The notes under the pieces: generated by a model
What the model was told of the DNA's origin: nothing
Seen by the model: the letters and a program-made list of their open reading frames with translations, nothing else
Databases searched by the model: none
Part shown: positions 9,465-17,672 of the stretch, piece by piece
Position numbering within the stretch: position 1 is the first letter of the stretch
Layout of the letters: each line of letters opens with the position of its first letter
Position numbers and translations under genes: made by a program
NCBI RefSeq assembly: GCF_047300855.1
Contig: NZ_CP170197.1
Location: forward strand, 1,488,001-1,552,000
Direction of reading: 5' to 3'
Length of the DNA: 64,000 nucleotides
Origin: Sulfuriferula sp047300855
GTDB taxonomy: Bacteria; Pseudomonadota; Gammaproteobacteria; Burkholderiales; Sulfuriferulaceae

Positions 9465-9534
9465 GGCAGCATTCTGGGGGATGCCGCTTTTCTTGCCGCT
9501 GGCGGCTTACGAATATCTGGGGTGAGTCTCCCGG
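9465..9534 (+). pseudogene. decayed aceB 3'-end fragment
   Basis: Bases 9502-9534 match 4819-4851, the last codons and stop of aceB plus a few following bases, with two mismatches in 33. Bases 9474-9498 match 4720-4744, a slightly earlier part of aceB, with two mismatches in 25. The intervening stretch of about 74 bases is deleted. This is therefore a shrunken second copy of the malate synthase 3' end, and the iorAB-xdhC-mocA cluster lies between the two copies. Confidence 0.8.
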
Positions 9535-9551
9535 TGATTTGCCGTTGCTAA

Positions 9552-10475
9552 CTAAGTATTCGATGAAATCTTTGCACGCTTATGGAAATGCCTGGGCGCT
9601 ACGTCCCGGCAACGCTGCTCCAGCTGATGCGCTATGCGCTTGACCATCTCCTCACTGAGCGCGGTGTGAAACAATTTACCAAAGGTGCCCGATGCGTTCC
9701 GGCCATTGATAATTACAACATCGCTTCTCGCCTTCAACTCGACAAACCACCCCGGCAAAGCGAGTACTGGCTTGACCTCAACCTTGTCGCCCACCGCGCT
9801 TGAAAGCCATTGCGCAAGCCACTTTGCCTGGCGAGACGCTTGATCCAGAGGCGCGGATTCTGACCAGCCTGGGAACTGCAATCGCTGTCCGTCGAAAACC
9901 ACTTTGGCATCTTCAGCTCCACCATTTCGCTTAGGTTTCATCCTGCCTTTGGTCTCAACTGCAAATACTCCCTTGGGCCAAACGATCACATGGTCGATAT
10001 TGAAACCATCAGCAGGCACATCATGGAAAACGTAAGCGCCAAGGCGCATAAGCTGATTCAACTCCTGGGCGATAGCCACTTCACCCTCGTAGCCGAGCCG
10101 AAACTTATTGATTCGTTTAAAGAGAGTGATGATTTTGAAACTGAAAAATATAATCGCGCCAAGACCAAACAACACGTCAACACTGATGCGAAGAATCGAC
10201 TCCGAGCTGCCGCCAAGATAGGACTGCGAGATATGAAGCGCGTAGACGAGCAACGGTATCACGGGAAGCATCACCGCATACATCAGGACGTCTAAGCGCA
10301 TATCGTCCAATTCGGTGCGTAGCGACTCCCCGGGTCCACGCAACAGCATTTGATTCAGCGGGGAACGACGCTTGGATTCTAGCCGCTTCCGCCAAAGTTG
10401 AATCGCACCTATTGGCAGCAGCATTAGCGACAAATAAGTGCCAATAAGGAAAAAGGATAGCCCGAATGTGCTCAT
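9552..10475 (-). CDS. membrane-anchored NERD-domain (nuclease-related) protein
   Basis: About 307 residues. Three hydrophobic segments occupy the N-terminal third (FGLSFFLIGTYLSLMLLPIG, LMYAVMLPVIPLLVYALHI and VDVLFGLGAIIFF), followed by a cytoplasmic NERD domain. That domain has the restriction-like core: YEGEVAIAQEL, then NIDHVIVWPKGVFAVETKGR with the aspartate and the E-x-K pair. NERD proteins are predicted nucleases related to PD-(D/E)xK folds. The ATG at 10475 follows a gggag site; a TTG at 10508, directly after the upstream gene's stop, would add 11 residues. It is transcribed with, and lies directly behind, the large NTPase gene, so the two probably work together. Confidence 0.75.
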   Translation of the reverse strand: MSTFGLSFFLIGTYLSLMLLPIGAIQLWRKRLESKRRSPLNQMLLRGPGESLRTELDDMRLDVLMYAVMLPVIPLLVYALHISQSYLGGSSESILRISVDVLFGLGAIIFFSFKIITLFKRINKFRLGYEGEVAIAQELNQLMRLGAYVFHDVPADGFNIDHVIVWPKGVFAVETKGRMKPKRNGGAEDAKVVFDGQRLQFPGWSESAPLDQASRQAKWLAQWLSSAVGDKVEVKPVLALPGWFVELKARSDVVIINGRNASGTFGKLFHTALSEEMVKRIAHQLEQRCRDVAPRHFHKRAKISSNT

Positions 10476-10508
10476 GGCTTCATCTGCTCCCACACGAATA
10501 CGCTGCAA

Positions 10509-13500
10509 TTAATTGTTGGATGGACGATTCCAAGATTCCCTTTCCTCTGATATTTCTGCAGCTTCGATGTCTTTATCAAGATAAGTGATTTCACTTTCGA
10601 TCCAGGACACTACATTCCGATCAAAACCCTTACTCAACCATCCCCGGAAGCGATCGCGCTTCGATCTCAAATGTTGGCTCCTCGGCCCGCTCCATCCGCC
10701 AGAGCCAAAATTTTCACTGATGCCACTAAGGACACCATCGACATCCCGATAGCTGACGAGCAGTGCTCTTGTTAGGGCGCCTCCCAGATCGTCGTCTAAC
10801 GAGCTGGGAGCGCAATGGGCAATCATGGCGGCACGGCCTTCAGGATTTTGTGCTATCCAAACAAGAACCGTCTGTAGAGGAAATTCGGCCATCGGCGGCA
10901 CTGAACTTGCATCACCGAAATCGCCTATCCCACCTTTCAACCAGTTTATTAGATCATCGCGCCAGTTGGGGGCGACACTTAGCAAGTGCATTGCAACAAT
11001 CTCCCATGCCTCGGCTGGGTTGTTATGGCACAGCTCTTGCGCAAATGGCTCAACGTCATGGTCGTAGCCCAGACGATAATTGCTACCCATTTGTTGAAGG
11101 AGCACATCGAGCAATGGCATTGCCTTTGTTGGATCGTATGCCACCAGTTTTTCGCAGACTCTATGCCAATGGTAAGCGTGCATAGTGTCCTGTCGTTCTT
11201 CAAAATGGCTTGGTAAAGTAACGACACCGAACGCAAAATCAGAATCTACAGGCCAGTTTTCAGTCGTCAGAACATGGTCTAGCAGCTCAACTAGAGCGTA
11301 AGCTGAAATTTGATCCTTACGGTTGGAGAGCAATGTCAGAAGACGGACTAAAACGTCTTGAGAAATTGTCTGCCAACTCCTTCCGTAACAGAGTCTTTGA
11401 AAATAACCGGGTTCCACCCAACCTGCTTCAAACGTATCCAAACATGCACTCAATACTTGATCATCAAAGCCGGATCGGCAGATTAAATCAGCGCCGAAAT
11501 TGGCCGTGCTTAGGTTAGCCAGTAATCCAAGCAGCGCCTCCCGCCATTTGCTCTGGTCACGGGCTTTAAGACCAGCAAGGTAACCGCCAAGACATTGAGA
11601 TTTTATTGAAACACTCTCAAATAAAAGTAAAGATGGAAGGCGCTGATTGTTCACGTCAACGGCAGCCATAGCCTCTCCAAAAGCGTATAAGGCCGCAGTC
11701 TCCGTTTCTCCCGTTACAAGCTTCGGCAACAAGCGCTCAAATGCTTCATCGCTTCTGGCCACACGCTCGGCCAGTGCTATCAAAAGTCTTTTCGGTCGAG
11801 TGCGCTCTCGAAGCTTGGCATCGACCTCATAGTCCTCCCATTCCCCCCAGGTCGTGTCCAACACATATCGTTGGAAACGCGATTCAAGGCTCTGTCTGGC
11901 AAGACGCCCTGCAAGGCGGCGTAGGCGAAAGTGGATTAATCGGTCATCCTCTTCATGATTTCGCTTGAGCAGTCGAATAATAAAATGGTTAAGTCGTCGC
12001 CGGTCAGTGTTCGGGTCGGTTGACACCTGTTCAATTACAGAGAGAACCTTCTCCCTATGGGGGGCAATTCGCAGCTGCTCTCCCGCGGCTGCAAGAATCG
12101 CCGAGTTCGCCTCCCTTCGCAAATCGGCACCCCAGTTCCGCGTTTCACCGATCAAGCAGTCCCAATAACGCTGATATTCTGCCCACCAATCACCGTAAGT
12201 TTTTGGACTCCAGAGGTCAGCCCTTTCTTTGATCCCCTGATACTCAGCACCGACTCTTCGGTAGCCCATTCCAGAGGCCGTCAGTGCCGCCTCGGCTACC
12301 TTGAGTCCCATGCGTTTAAAATCGTCATTGTCTGAACGTAGCATTTCCAACAAAGCTGGTAATCGTTCTTCTGGGCTTGCTTCAGTAGCCGCCGCTTCGG
12401 GACCAATACGAAATAATCCCAATACCGTTCCAGTTGAGTTGTTGCTATTGCTCGCGTTCTCCGAAATCGCCATCCGGGCCAGCATTCGGATTGCGCGAAC
12501 GACGGTCGGGCGCCAGACGGCGATTTTTTCTAGCGTCCAAACGATACTTTGGCGATTCGTTTTAAAAGCAAGAAGATCTTCCTGTGACCAAGAACCAATC
12601 GTGTACTCGATTAGATCAAGGGTTGCATATGGATCGGCTTCGGCAAGGGTCGAAAGAAATGAAGTGCCCTTTGCTGAGCATAGAAAATTATGGTCAGAAA
12701 AGACACCATCACGGCGAAGGATATTTCGAACGATCTGGGTGGCATCTGAACCATGGGCATAACGAAACATATCCATGAACCAGCCGTGCAGCGATTCCGG
12801 CATAGCCTCGAATGTGCTAACGAAATCGAATCCGTTGCCATTCCAATGCCAATATTCCCGCCACAAGTGAATATGCAGCGCCCAAGGAACGATGAACAAA
12901 GTGCGAGTCCCTTGAAGAACGCGCCGTCCACGAAGCGTTTGTACAATTTCCTGGAATCTTGACCAGGTAATTGCCGGATCAGCTTGTGCCACAAGTCCCG
13001 CAATGTATCTTGCTTCGCTTCCAACCGGGTCTTCAAACCCGAAGCGAGAGAATAAGGCTATGTGCCTCATTATCCTTGCTATCTGGCGAGCTTCATCGCT
13101 CTGATGCTGCGCGTAACCAAAGAGAAATCGTTCCCAAATCGGAACCGTCGCTGGTGACCTGAGGATGTCGTCCGGATTGGCGGCCAGATTTTCACCTACT
13201 GCCTGCGTTACACGAGGAGAGCCCTCGCATATAGACACCCAACGATCAAGTTCTGCGTGCTCGCCTACATGACGTGCCAAAATTGCCCGGACGGTTTGAT
13301 CTGGAAGGCGGGGAGCAGAAATGCGCTCAATCTCGGAATCCCAGCTGCGATCCGGGGCATGATCAATGCTGATTATCTTCAATGCGCCACTACGATTCTT
13401 AAGGTGCCCCCAAATTTCCGACATCTCACGCTCGGAAAGCTCGTCAAGGACTAACACCAGCGGGAATTTTGAATCGGCGCGCAAGAGTTCCCGAAACAAT

Positions 13501-14297
13501 TGGGTACGTGCGAATCGTTCACCATGATCAACGTAGAGTGTGATCGGAGATATATCTTCCGCGCTGACTGCTTCCAGCACCAGACGAGTTTTTCCGATGC
13601 CTGGCTCACCCAATATCCGTAGGTGTTTCGCTTTACCCCTCAATTTTTCTCGAAGCTGCTCAACAAGTTTTGCCTGCTTTTCAGATAGAACGAGTTCATT
13701 GCTCATGTGAGCATGTTTCGACCACTCGGATACAGATAGAAAATCTTCGTCGCTGCCTCCCGTGATCGAGAGGCGCAATGAGGGATAGCGCTCAACATAG
13801 GCTGAAATCTGGCTTTGCCCGAAGATTTCAATGCGAGCGTCCATGCCTAAGAAGCCGAAGTCCGCAAACAATGCAGCAATTTGTTTTTTACTGTCGTTCC
13901 GTTGTTCCGGGGTTAGATCAAGTCCGAAGCAAACCAGGAAATAATGGCCCCCCACTTCGAGAGTCCGTCTAACCTCAGATATCAACTCTCCCGTATGAGA
14001 AAGCAGTTCGTTTTTTAGCGTGCTTTGTTGCCACGGTTTGAATGTCGTGCCTGTCTTGAGTTGAAATCCGGTTCTTCCGTAGCGGATAAATGTGTCGTCT
14101 GGCAAAGGAGAGTTTGATTCGACTTGGGCATCAATGCCGCCATCAGAAACGTAAAGATTCGCCGATATGGTGATCGCGTCTGGTCTCAAGCCGACATATC
14201 TTGCCTCGCAAAGAAGCAAGTCACGGAATCTTGTTACGGCAGCTTCAGCGCCAAGGTTTCCAAGCAATTTTGGATCGAAGGGGCCGATGATGCTCAT
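10509..14297 (-). CDS. large STAND-type NTPase with N-terminal PD-(D/E)xK-like domain (putative antiviral)
   Basis: Protein of about 1262 residues (1295 if a TTG at 14396 is used, which is the numbering here). Residues about 45-210 resemble a restriction-endonuclease fold: E51, the GGIDAQ aspartate (D89) and the FQLKTG pair (Q112, K114). A P-loop NTPase follows with Walker A GEPGIGKT (263-270) and Walker B LVLVLDEL (312-319). The remaining 800 or so residues are a helical, repeat-like region without catalytic motifs, as expected of a ligand sensor. This nuclease-NTPase-sensor layout is that of Avs-type STAND defence proteins, but I cannot assign it to a known Avs class. It forms an operon with the membrane NERD protein downstream. 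The ATG at 14297 is chosen because conserved-looking sequence starts there; no clear ribosome-binding site supports either start. Confidence 0.7.
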   Translation of the reverse strand: MSIIGPFDPKLLGNLGAEAAVTRFRDLLLCEARYVGLRPDAITISANLYVSDGGIDAQVESNSPLPDDTFIRYGRTGFQLKTGTTFKPWQQSTLKNELLSHTGELISEVRRTLEVGGHYFLVCFGLDLTPEQRNDSKKQIAALFADFGFLGMDARIEIFGQSQISAYVERYPSLRLSITGGSDEDFLSVSEWSKHAHMSNELVLSEKQAKLVEQLREKLRGKAKHLRILGEPGIGKTRLVLEAVSAEDISPITLYVDHGERFARTQLFRELLRADSKFPLVLVLDELSEREMSEIWGHLKNRSGALKIISIDHAPDRSWDSEIERISAPRLPDQTVRAILARHVGEHAELDRWVSICEGSPRVTQAVGENLAANPDDILRSPATVPIWERFLFGYAQHQSDEARQIARIMRHIALFSRFGFEDPVGSEARYIAGLVAQADPAITWSRFQEIVQTLRGRRVLQGTRTLFIVPWALHIHLWREYWHWNGNGFDFVSTFEAMPESLHGWFMDMFRYAHGSDATQIVRNILRRDGVFSDHNFLCSAKGTSFLSTLAEADPYATLDLIEYTIGSWSQEDLLAFKTNRQSIVWTLEKIAVWRPTVVRAIRMLARMAISENASNSNNSTGTVLGLFRIGPEAAATEASPEERLPALLEMLRSDNDDFKRMGLKVAEAALTASGMGYRRVGAEYQGIKERADLWSPKTYGDWWAEYQRYWDCLIGETRNWGADLRREANSAILAAAGEQLRIAPHREKVLSVIEQVSTDPNTDRRRLNHFIIRLLKRNHEEDDRLIHFRLRRLAGRLARQSLESRFQRYVLDTTWGEWEDYEVDAKLRERTRPKRLLIALAERVARSDEAFERLLPKLVTGETETAALYAFGEAMAAVDVNNQRLPSLLLFESVSIKSQCLGGYLAGLKARDQSKWREALLGLLANLSTANFGADLICRSGFDDQVLSACLDTFEAGWVEPGYFQRLCYGRSWQTISQDVLVRLLTLLSNRKDQISAYALVELLDHVLTTENWPVDSDFAFGVVTLPSHFEERQDTMHAYHWHRVCEKLVAYDPTKAMPLLDVLLQQMGSNYRLGYDHDVEPFAQELCHNNPAEAWEIVAMHLLSVAPNWRDDLINWLKGGIGDFGDASSVPPMAEFPLQTVLVWIAQNPEGRAAMIAHCAPSSLDDDLGGALTRALLVSYRDVDGVLSGISENFGSGGWSGPRSQHLRSKRDRFRGWLSKGFDRNVVSWIESEITYLDKDIEAAEISEERESWNRPSNN

Positions 14298-14408
14298 ATC
14301 GCGCGCAGTGATAACAGAAGTGCCATTGGGGCAGGTTAAACTGAATTGTGTTGCCCATTGTAACAACCTATCGACTGTCGTTTTTCTCGATAGCAACGGG
14401 ATTCTAAT

Positions 14409-14621
14409 CTAGTCCTCATCCGGCCGTATGGCCGCTTCAGGGTACAGGCCCGGAAAATAGAACCGCAGCGCATCCAGCGGCAGCCCGAAACGCACCGACC
14501 AGAGAGGACTGTCCGTTTCCACCAGCCCAGTCTTGAGCAGGCGCGAGAGCAGCATCTGCGCCACCTTGTCTCTTGGGTCAGTTCGACGCGAGGTGATCTG
14601 GATGGTGTCGGATCGGATCAT
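14409..14621 (-). pseudogene. possible truncated Fic-type C-terminal winged-helix fragment
   Basis: Seventy codons encoding a winged-helix-like segment: an RDKVAQMLLSRLLKTGLVE helix pair, then VRFGLPLDALRFYFPGLYP. From memory this resembles the C-terminal tails of some Fic-family proteins rather than a complete regulator; no recognition of a full family is possible. It lies head-to-head with an intact Fic gene and may be the relic of another one. It could also be a small genuine DNA-binding protein. Confidence 0.4.
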
Positions 14622-14779
14622 AAAACCAATGCCGTACTACACCCAATGAAACCCATTTTCGAGACCCGCCAAAAATACACTCATTTACGCTCAAATAGAG
14701 TGTGGTGTGCGTATGCCCAAACACAAGGCCATGGCAGTGGGTGGCTCAACATCCACATCAGTTCGATTTCGGGTCTGGC

Positions 14780-14798
14780 AACTGAACCCACGTCCTCA
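14780..14798 (-). repeat. possible relic of the tmRNA T-arm
   Basis: Bases 14781-14798 match the T-arm stretch of ssrA (25242-25259) at 14 of 18 positions, sharing the gaaccc and cgtcc blocks. It may mark an old attachment site. The similarity is short and on its own not convincing. Confidence 0.3.
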
Positions 14799-14812
14799 TA
14801 ACGATTTCTGCA

Positions 14813-14843
14813 GAGAATAATCCGATTATTCTCCGCGTATAAT
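14813..14843 (+). promoter_or_regulatory. palindromic operator and -10 box of the Fic gene
   Basis: A perfect inverted repeat with 10-bp arms (gagaataatc / gattattctc) and a one-base spacer spans 14813-14833 and covers the expected -35 zone. A consensus TATAAT follows at 14838-14843. The ATG of the Fic gene is 47 bases further on. The layout suggests repression by a dimeric regulator, perhaps the product's own winged helix or a lost partner. Confidence 0.5.
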
Positions 14844-14890
14844 GCGGTGAATAACTTGCCTTTGCGGATAATGAGTCCCATAATCTCCGC

Positions 14891-16006
14891 ATGAATAGCG
14901 GCGATTACACTTACATCTGGCAGGCCAGCGATTGGCCGAGCTGGCATTACGACCTGGCTTCACTGGCTGGGCCATTGGCCAACGTCAGTCGTGCCCAGGG
15001 TCTGCTGCTCGGCCGTTTGGCCGATGTCGGCATGGCCTTGCGGGATCAGGCCAGTCTGGCGGCGTTGACGGAAGACGTGATCAAGACCAGCGAAATCGAA
15101 GGCGAGCGACTGGATGCCGGGTCCGTTCGTTCTTCTATTGCCCGCCGTCTTGGTGTCGACATCGGCGCACTTGCACCAGTGGATCGCCACGTTGAAGGCG
15201 TGGTCGAAATGGTGCTGGACGCGACCGCACGTTGTGATGCCGCGCTGACCATGGATCGGCTGTTCGGCTGGCATGCCGCCTTGTTCCCTACCGGCTACAG
15301 CGGGCTGGCCCAAATCCACGTTGGTGCATTTCGAGATGATGCCAGTGGCCCCATGCAGGTCGTGTCCGGCCCGATCGGCCGCCAGCGGGTTCATTTCGAG
15401 GCACCACCGGCCGATCGGCTGGATGCGGAGATGGCGCGCTTTGTCGAGTGGGTCAATGCCAGCACGCCTGACCATCCCATTCTGAAAGCGGGTCTTGGCC
15501 ACCTGTGGTTTGTCACGCTACATCCGTTCGACGATGGCAATGGCCGTATCGCCCGAGCTATCGGCGATCTGTTGCTGGCGCGTGCCGATGGTAGTCCGCA
15601 GCGCTTTTATAGCCTGTCGGCACAGATCCAGCGGGAGCGCCGTGATTACTACGATATCCTGGAGCGCACACAAAAGGGTTCGCTGGATGTGACGCCGTGG
15701 CTCAAGTGGTTTCTGGAAAATCTGGCGACGGCAGTCAATACTGCGCAGCACACACTGGATGCCGTGCTTGCCAAGACACGCTTCTGGCAGCGCTGGGCCA
15801 CCACGCCGTTGAACGAGCGGCAAGTGAAACTGATCAATTGCTTGCTGGATGGCTTTGAGGGCAAGCTGAACAGCAGCAAGTGGGCGTCCATTGCCAAGTG
15901 CTCGCCGGATACTGCCCTGCGCGACATCAATGAGCTGCTGGCCCTTGGTGTGCTGCGCAAGTCTGCGGCAGGCGGGCGCAGTACCAGCTATGAACTGAAT
16001 GAATAA
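14891..16006 (+). CDS. Fic family AMP-transferase
   Basis: 371 residues. Fic enzymes transfer AMP (or a related group) from nucleotide triphosphates to hydroxyl side chains of target proteins. The catalytic loop HPFDDGNGRIAR is complete. An inhibitory-helix motif of the (S/T)xxxE(G/N) type, TSEIEG, sits near residue 73, so this is a class II, self-inhibited Fic that needs no separate antitoxin. An N-terminal DUF4172-like region precedes it and a C-terminal winged helix (SPDTALRDINELLALGVL) ends it. It is convergent with a second, distinct Fic gene. Targets are unknown. Confidence 0.88.
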   Translation: MNSGDYTYIWQASDWPSWHYDLASLAGPLANVSRAQGLLLGRLADVGMALRDQASLAALTEDVIKTSEIEGERLDAGSVRSSIARRLGVDIGALAPVDRHVEGVVEMVLDATARCDAALTMDRLFGWHAALFPTGYSGLAQIHVGAFRDDASGPMQVVSGPIGRQRVHFEAPPADRLDAEMARFVEWVNASTPDHPILKAGLGHLWFVTLHPFDDGNGRIARAIGDLLLARADGSPQRFYSLSAQIQRERRDYYDILERTQKGSLDVTPWLKWFLENLATAVNTAQHTLDAVLAKTRFWQRWATTPLNERQVKLINCLLDGFEGKLNSSKWASIAKCSPDTALRDINELLALGVLRKSAAGGRSTSYELNE

Positions 16007-16097
16007 TTTTCCGAGTGGACAATGTGGCCAGGTGCCTGGTCCACAGGTTTTCACAGAACCCCCCGTGAACACGCGGGAACTGACGCGAGCAGGCAAG

Positions 16098-16141
16098 AAA
16101 AAACTCCAACCAGGAAACGGTTGGGGTTTTGTTATTGGTGG
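16098..16141. repeat. displaced ssrA 3'-end/terminator relic, copy 1
   Basis: A stem-loop (aaaactccaacc / ggttggggtttt, one mismatch) is followed one base later by ttattggtgg (16132-16141). The same arrangement, an A-rich stem with CCAAC/GTTGG and then tattggtgg, occurs at the true 3' end of ssrA and again at 19549-19591. It lies between two convergent Fic genes and could also work as their shared terminator. Confidence 0.5.
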
Positions 16142-16220
16142 CGGACGGTTGACCATGCGCTGACTGGCCTCCCGAGCTTATGAGCACTGGTGCGGGCAGC
16201 TGCGGGTTGGTGGGTGCTCG

Positions 16221-17369
16221 TCACCGGGAGAGCAGTTCAACGTAGGCTTGGTAGCTGTAGTTGCGGTTCTTCTTCTGCCCGGTTATCTCCGTCACGATGC
16301 CCAGGTCCTCCAGCACCTTCACGGCAGCCGTCGCGGTGGGGAAGCTGGTATCCAATTGCTGGCGAACGCGTTCGATGGTCAAGCGCGGCATCATCGGTAG
16401 CATCTCGAACAGCCGGTAGCTTGCCGGGCCTGCCCTGGATGACTGCAATAAGCGTCTGCGGTCCCCGGCAACAAGGCTGGCAACTTCAATGATGTTCTTC
16501 TCCGCATCACCAGCGGCGCTTGCCACCCCCTCCAGAAAGAATGTCACCCAGGACTCCCAATCGCCGTCCGTACGGATGGCCGACAAGCGACGGTAGTACT
16601 CGGCCTGATGCTGCTTCAGGTAGCCGCTGAGGTATATCAACGGCTCTGACAGCAATCCCCAATGTTCGAACAGAGCCGCGATCAGCAGGCGGCCGATACG
16701 TCCGTTGCCGTCAAGGAAGGGATGGATGGTTTCAAATTGCGCGTGGATGAGCGCCACCTTGATCATGGGCGGCAAATCCGTCGCGGTGTCGTGAATGAAC
16801 CGCTCCATGTCGGCCAGCAATTCGGATACGCGCTCGGGCGGTGGTGGCACAAAAACGGCATTGCCGGGCCGTGTGCCACCGATCCAGTTTTGCGATCGGC
16901 GCAGTTCCCCAGGCTGTTTGCCAGCGCCTCGAGCACCGTCAAGCAGCAGCCGATGGGCGTCGCTAAGCAACCGCACACTGATGGGCAGTCCTTTTGGGTC
17001 ACGCAATTGTTCTTGAACCCAGCGGAAAGCACGGAGGTAGTTCGTTACCTCTTCCACATCGTCGGTGTTGCTCACCTTGAAGCCCGCTTCTTCATCGAAC
17101 AAGTCGGTCAGCGTGGCCTGCGTGCCCTCAATCTGCGAGGTGAGCAGGGCTTCCTTGCGGATGGCGCTGTACAACAGCCAGTCCACCGACGGAACCAACC
17201 CGGACACGCCCGCCAGACGCGCGAGCGCAAGTTCTGCCTGACGATTGAGGTTAGCAAAAAAGGTAGGGGCCAGGACCGGGTCAGCCGGTGGCAACGGATG
17301 AGGCACGAACGCCCGTACCGACTCGCCTAGAGTCGTCGAAATCGCGTAAGTACCGGTGGAACGAGTCAT
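16221..17369 (-). CDS. Fic family AMP-transferase, SoFic-like
   Basis: 382 residues. The Fic core has HPFLDGNGRIGR, preceded by the inhibitory motif TSQIEG near residue 97 (class II). A flap segment (GGTRPGNAVFVPPPP) matches the SoFic-type architecture. The C-terminus is a winged helix (FPTATAAVKVLEDLGIVTE) that could bind DNA. Upstream of the ATG are three copies of a TTAAAG-N4-CTTT operator at fixed spacing, which suggests autoregulation through that winged helix. It differs clearly from the Fic gene it faces, so the pair is not a recent duplication. Confidence 0.9.
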   Translation of the reverse strand: MTRSTGTYAISTTLGESVRAFVPHPLPPADPVLAPTFFANLNRQAELALARLAGVSGLVPSVDWLLYSAIRKEALLTSQIEGTQATLTDLFDEEAGFKVSNTDDVEEVTNYLRAFRWVQEQLRDPKGLPISVRLLSDAHRLLLDGARGAGKQPGELRRSQNWIGGTRPGNAVFVPPPPERVSELLADMERFIHDTATDLPPMIKVALIHAQFETIHPFLDGNGRIGRLLIAALFEHWGLLSEPLIYLSGYLKQHQAEYYRRLSAIRTDGDWESWVTFFLEGVASAAGDAEKNIIEVASLVAGDRRRLLQSSRAGPASYRLFEMLPMMPRLTIERVRQQLDTSFPTATAAVKVLEDLGIVTEITGQKKNRNYSYQAYVELLSR

Positions 17370-17445
17370 TTAAAGTGCTCTTTGATAAAGCATCGCAATA
17401 TTAAAGCATTCTTTAATATGATAGACAACAATTAAAGAAGTCTTT
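17370..17445 (-). promoter_or_regulatory. three phased TTAAAG-N4-CTTT operators
   Basis: Copies begin at 17370, 17401 and 17432, exactly 31 bases apart (three helical turns, same DNA face). The middle copy extends to a perfect 9-bp inverted repeat (atattaaag / ctttaatat). The first abuts the Fic start codon. This is the pattern of a cooperative, self-repressing promoter. Confidence 0.75.
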
Positions 17446-17512
17446 CATTTGTCCAGATTGCATCACTTCACGCGCCGCAGGCGCTTAACCACATCAGCCA
17501 CCGGCTTGACCT

Positions 17513-17640
17513 TGAATCGCCCGGGTTTCGTGGAGGCTGTTTGGTTTAAGTTAAGACCCCGCAATTGATCTTTTCGCGAAGTTGCTCCAACAGGCGGTTG
17601 TGATTGAACCAGGCATCCATTCCAGCGTTGCCAGTTTCAC
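17513..17640 (-). pseudogene. IS3-family transposase (OrfB) 3' relic with IS end
   Basis: On the minus strand 17617-17640 encodes VKLATLEW, and after a frame change 17582-17614 encodes AWFNHNRLLEQ. These match the C-terminal block of IS3-type transposases (family form near ELATLEWVAWFNHRRLLEP). The sequence then degenerates and ends in an IS-end-like stretch (tgaatcgcccgggtttcg, from 17513). Only the last 40 or so codons survive, frameshifted, directly behind hipA. Confidence 0.65.
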
Positions 17641-17672
17641 AGATTGAACGGAACGCGCGGTCGTCCGGTGGC

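Noticed and set aside
14681..14947. 88-codon minus-strand frame over the Fic promoter
   Set aside because: It would run through the palindrome and -10 box and into the Fic gene; no motif supports it.
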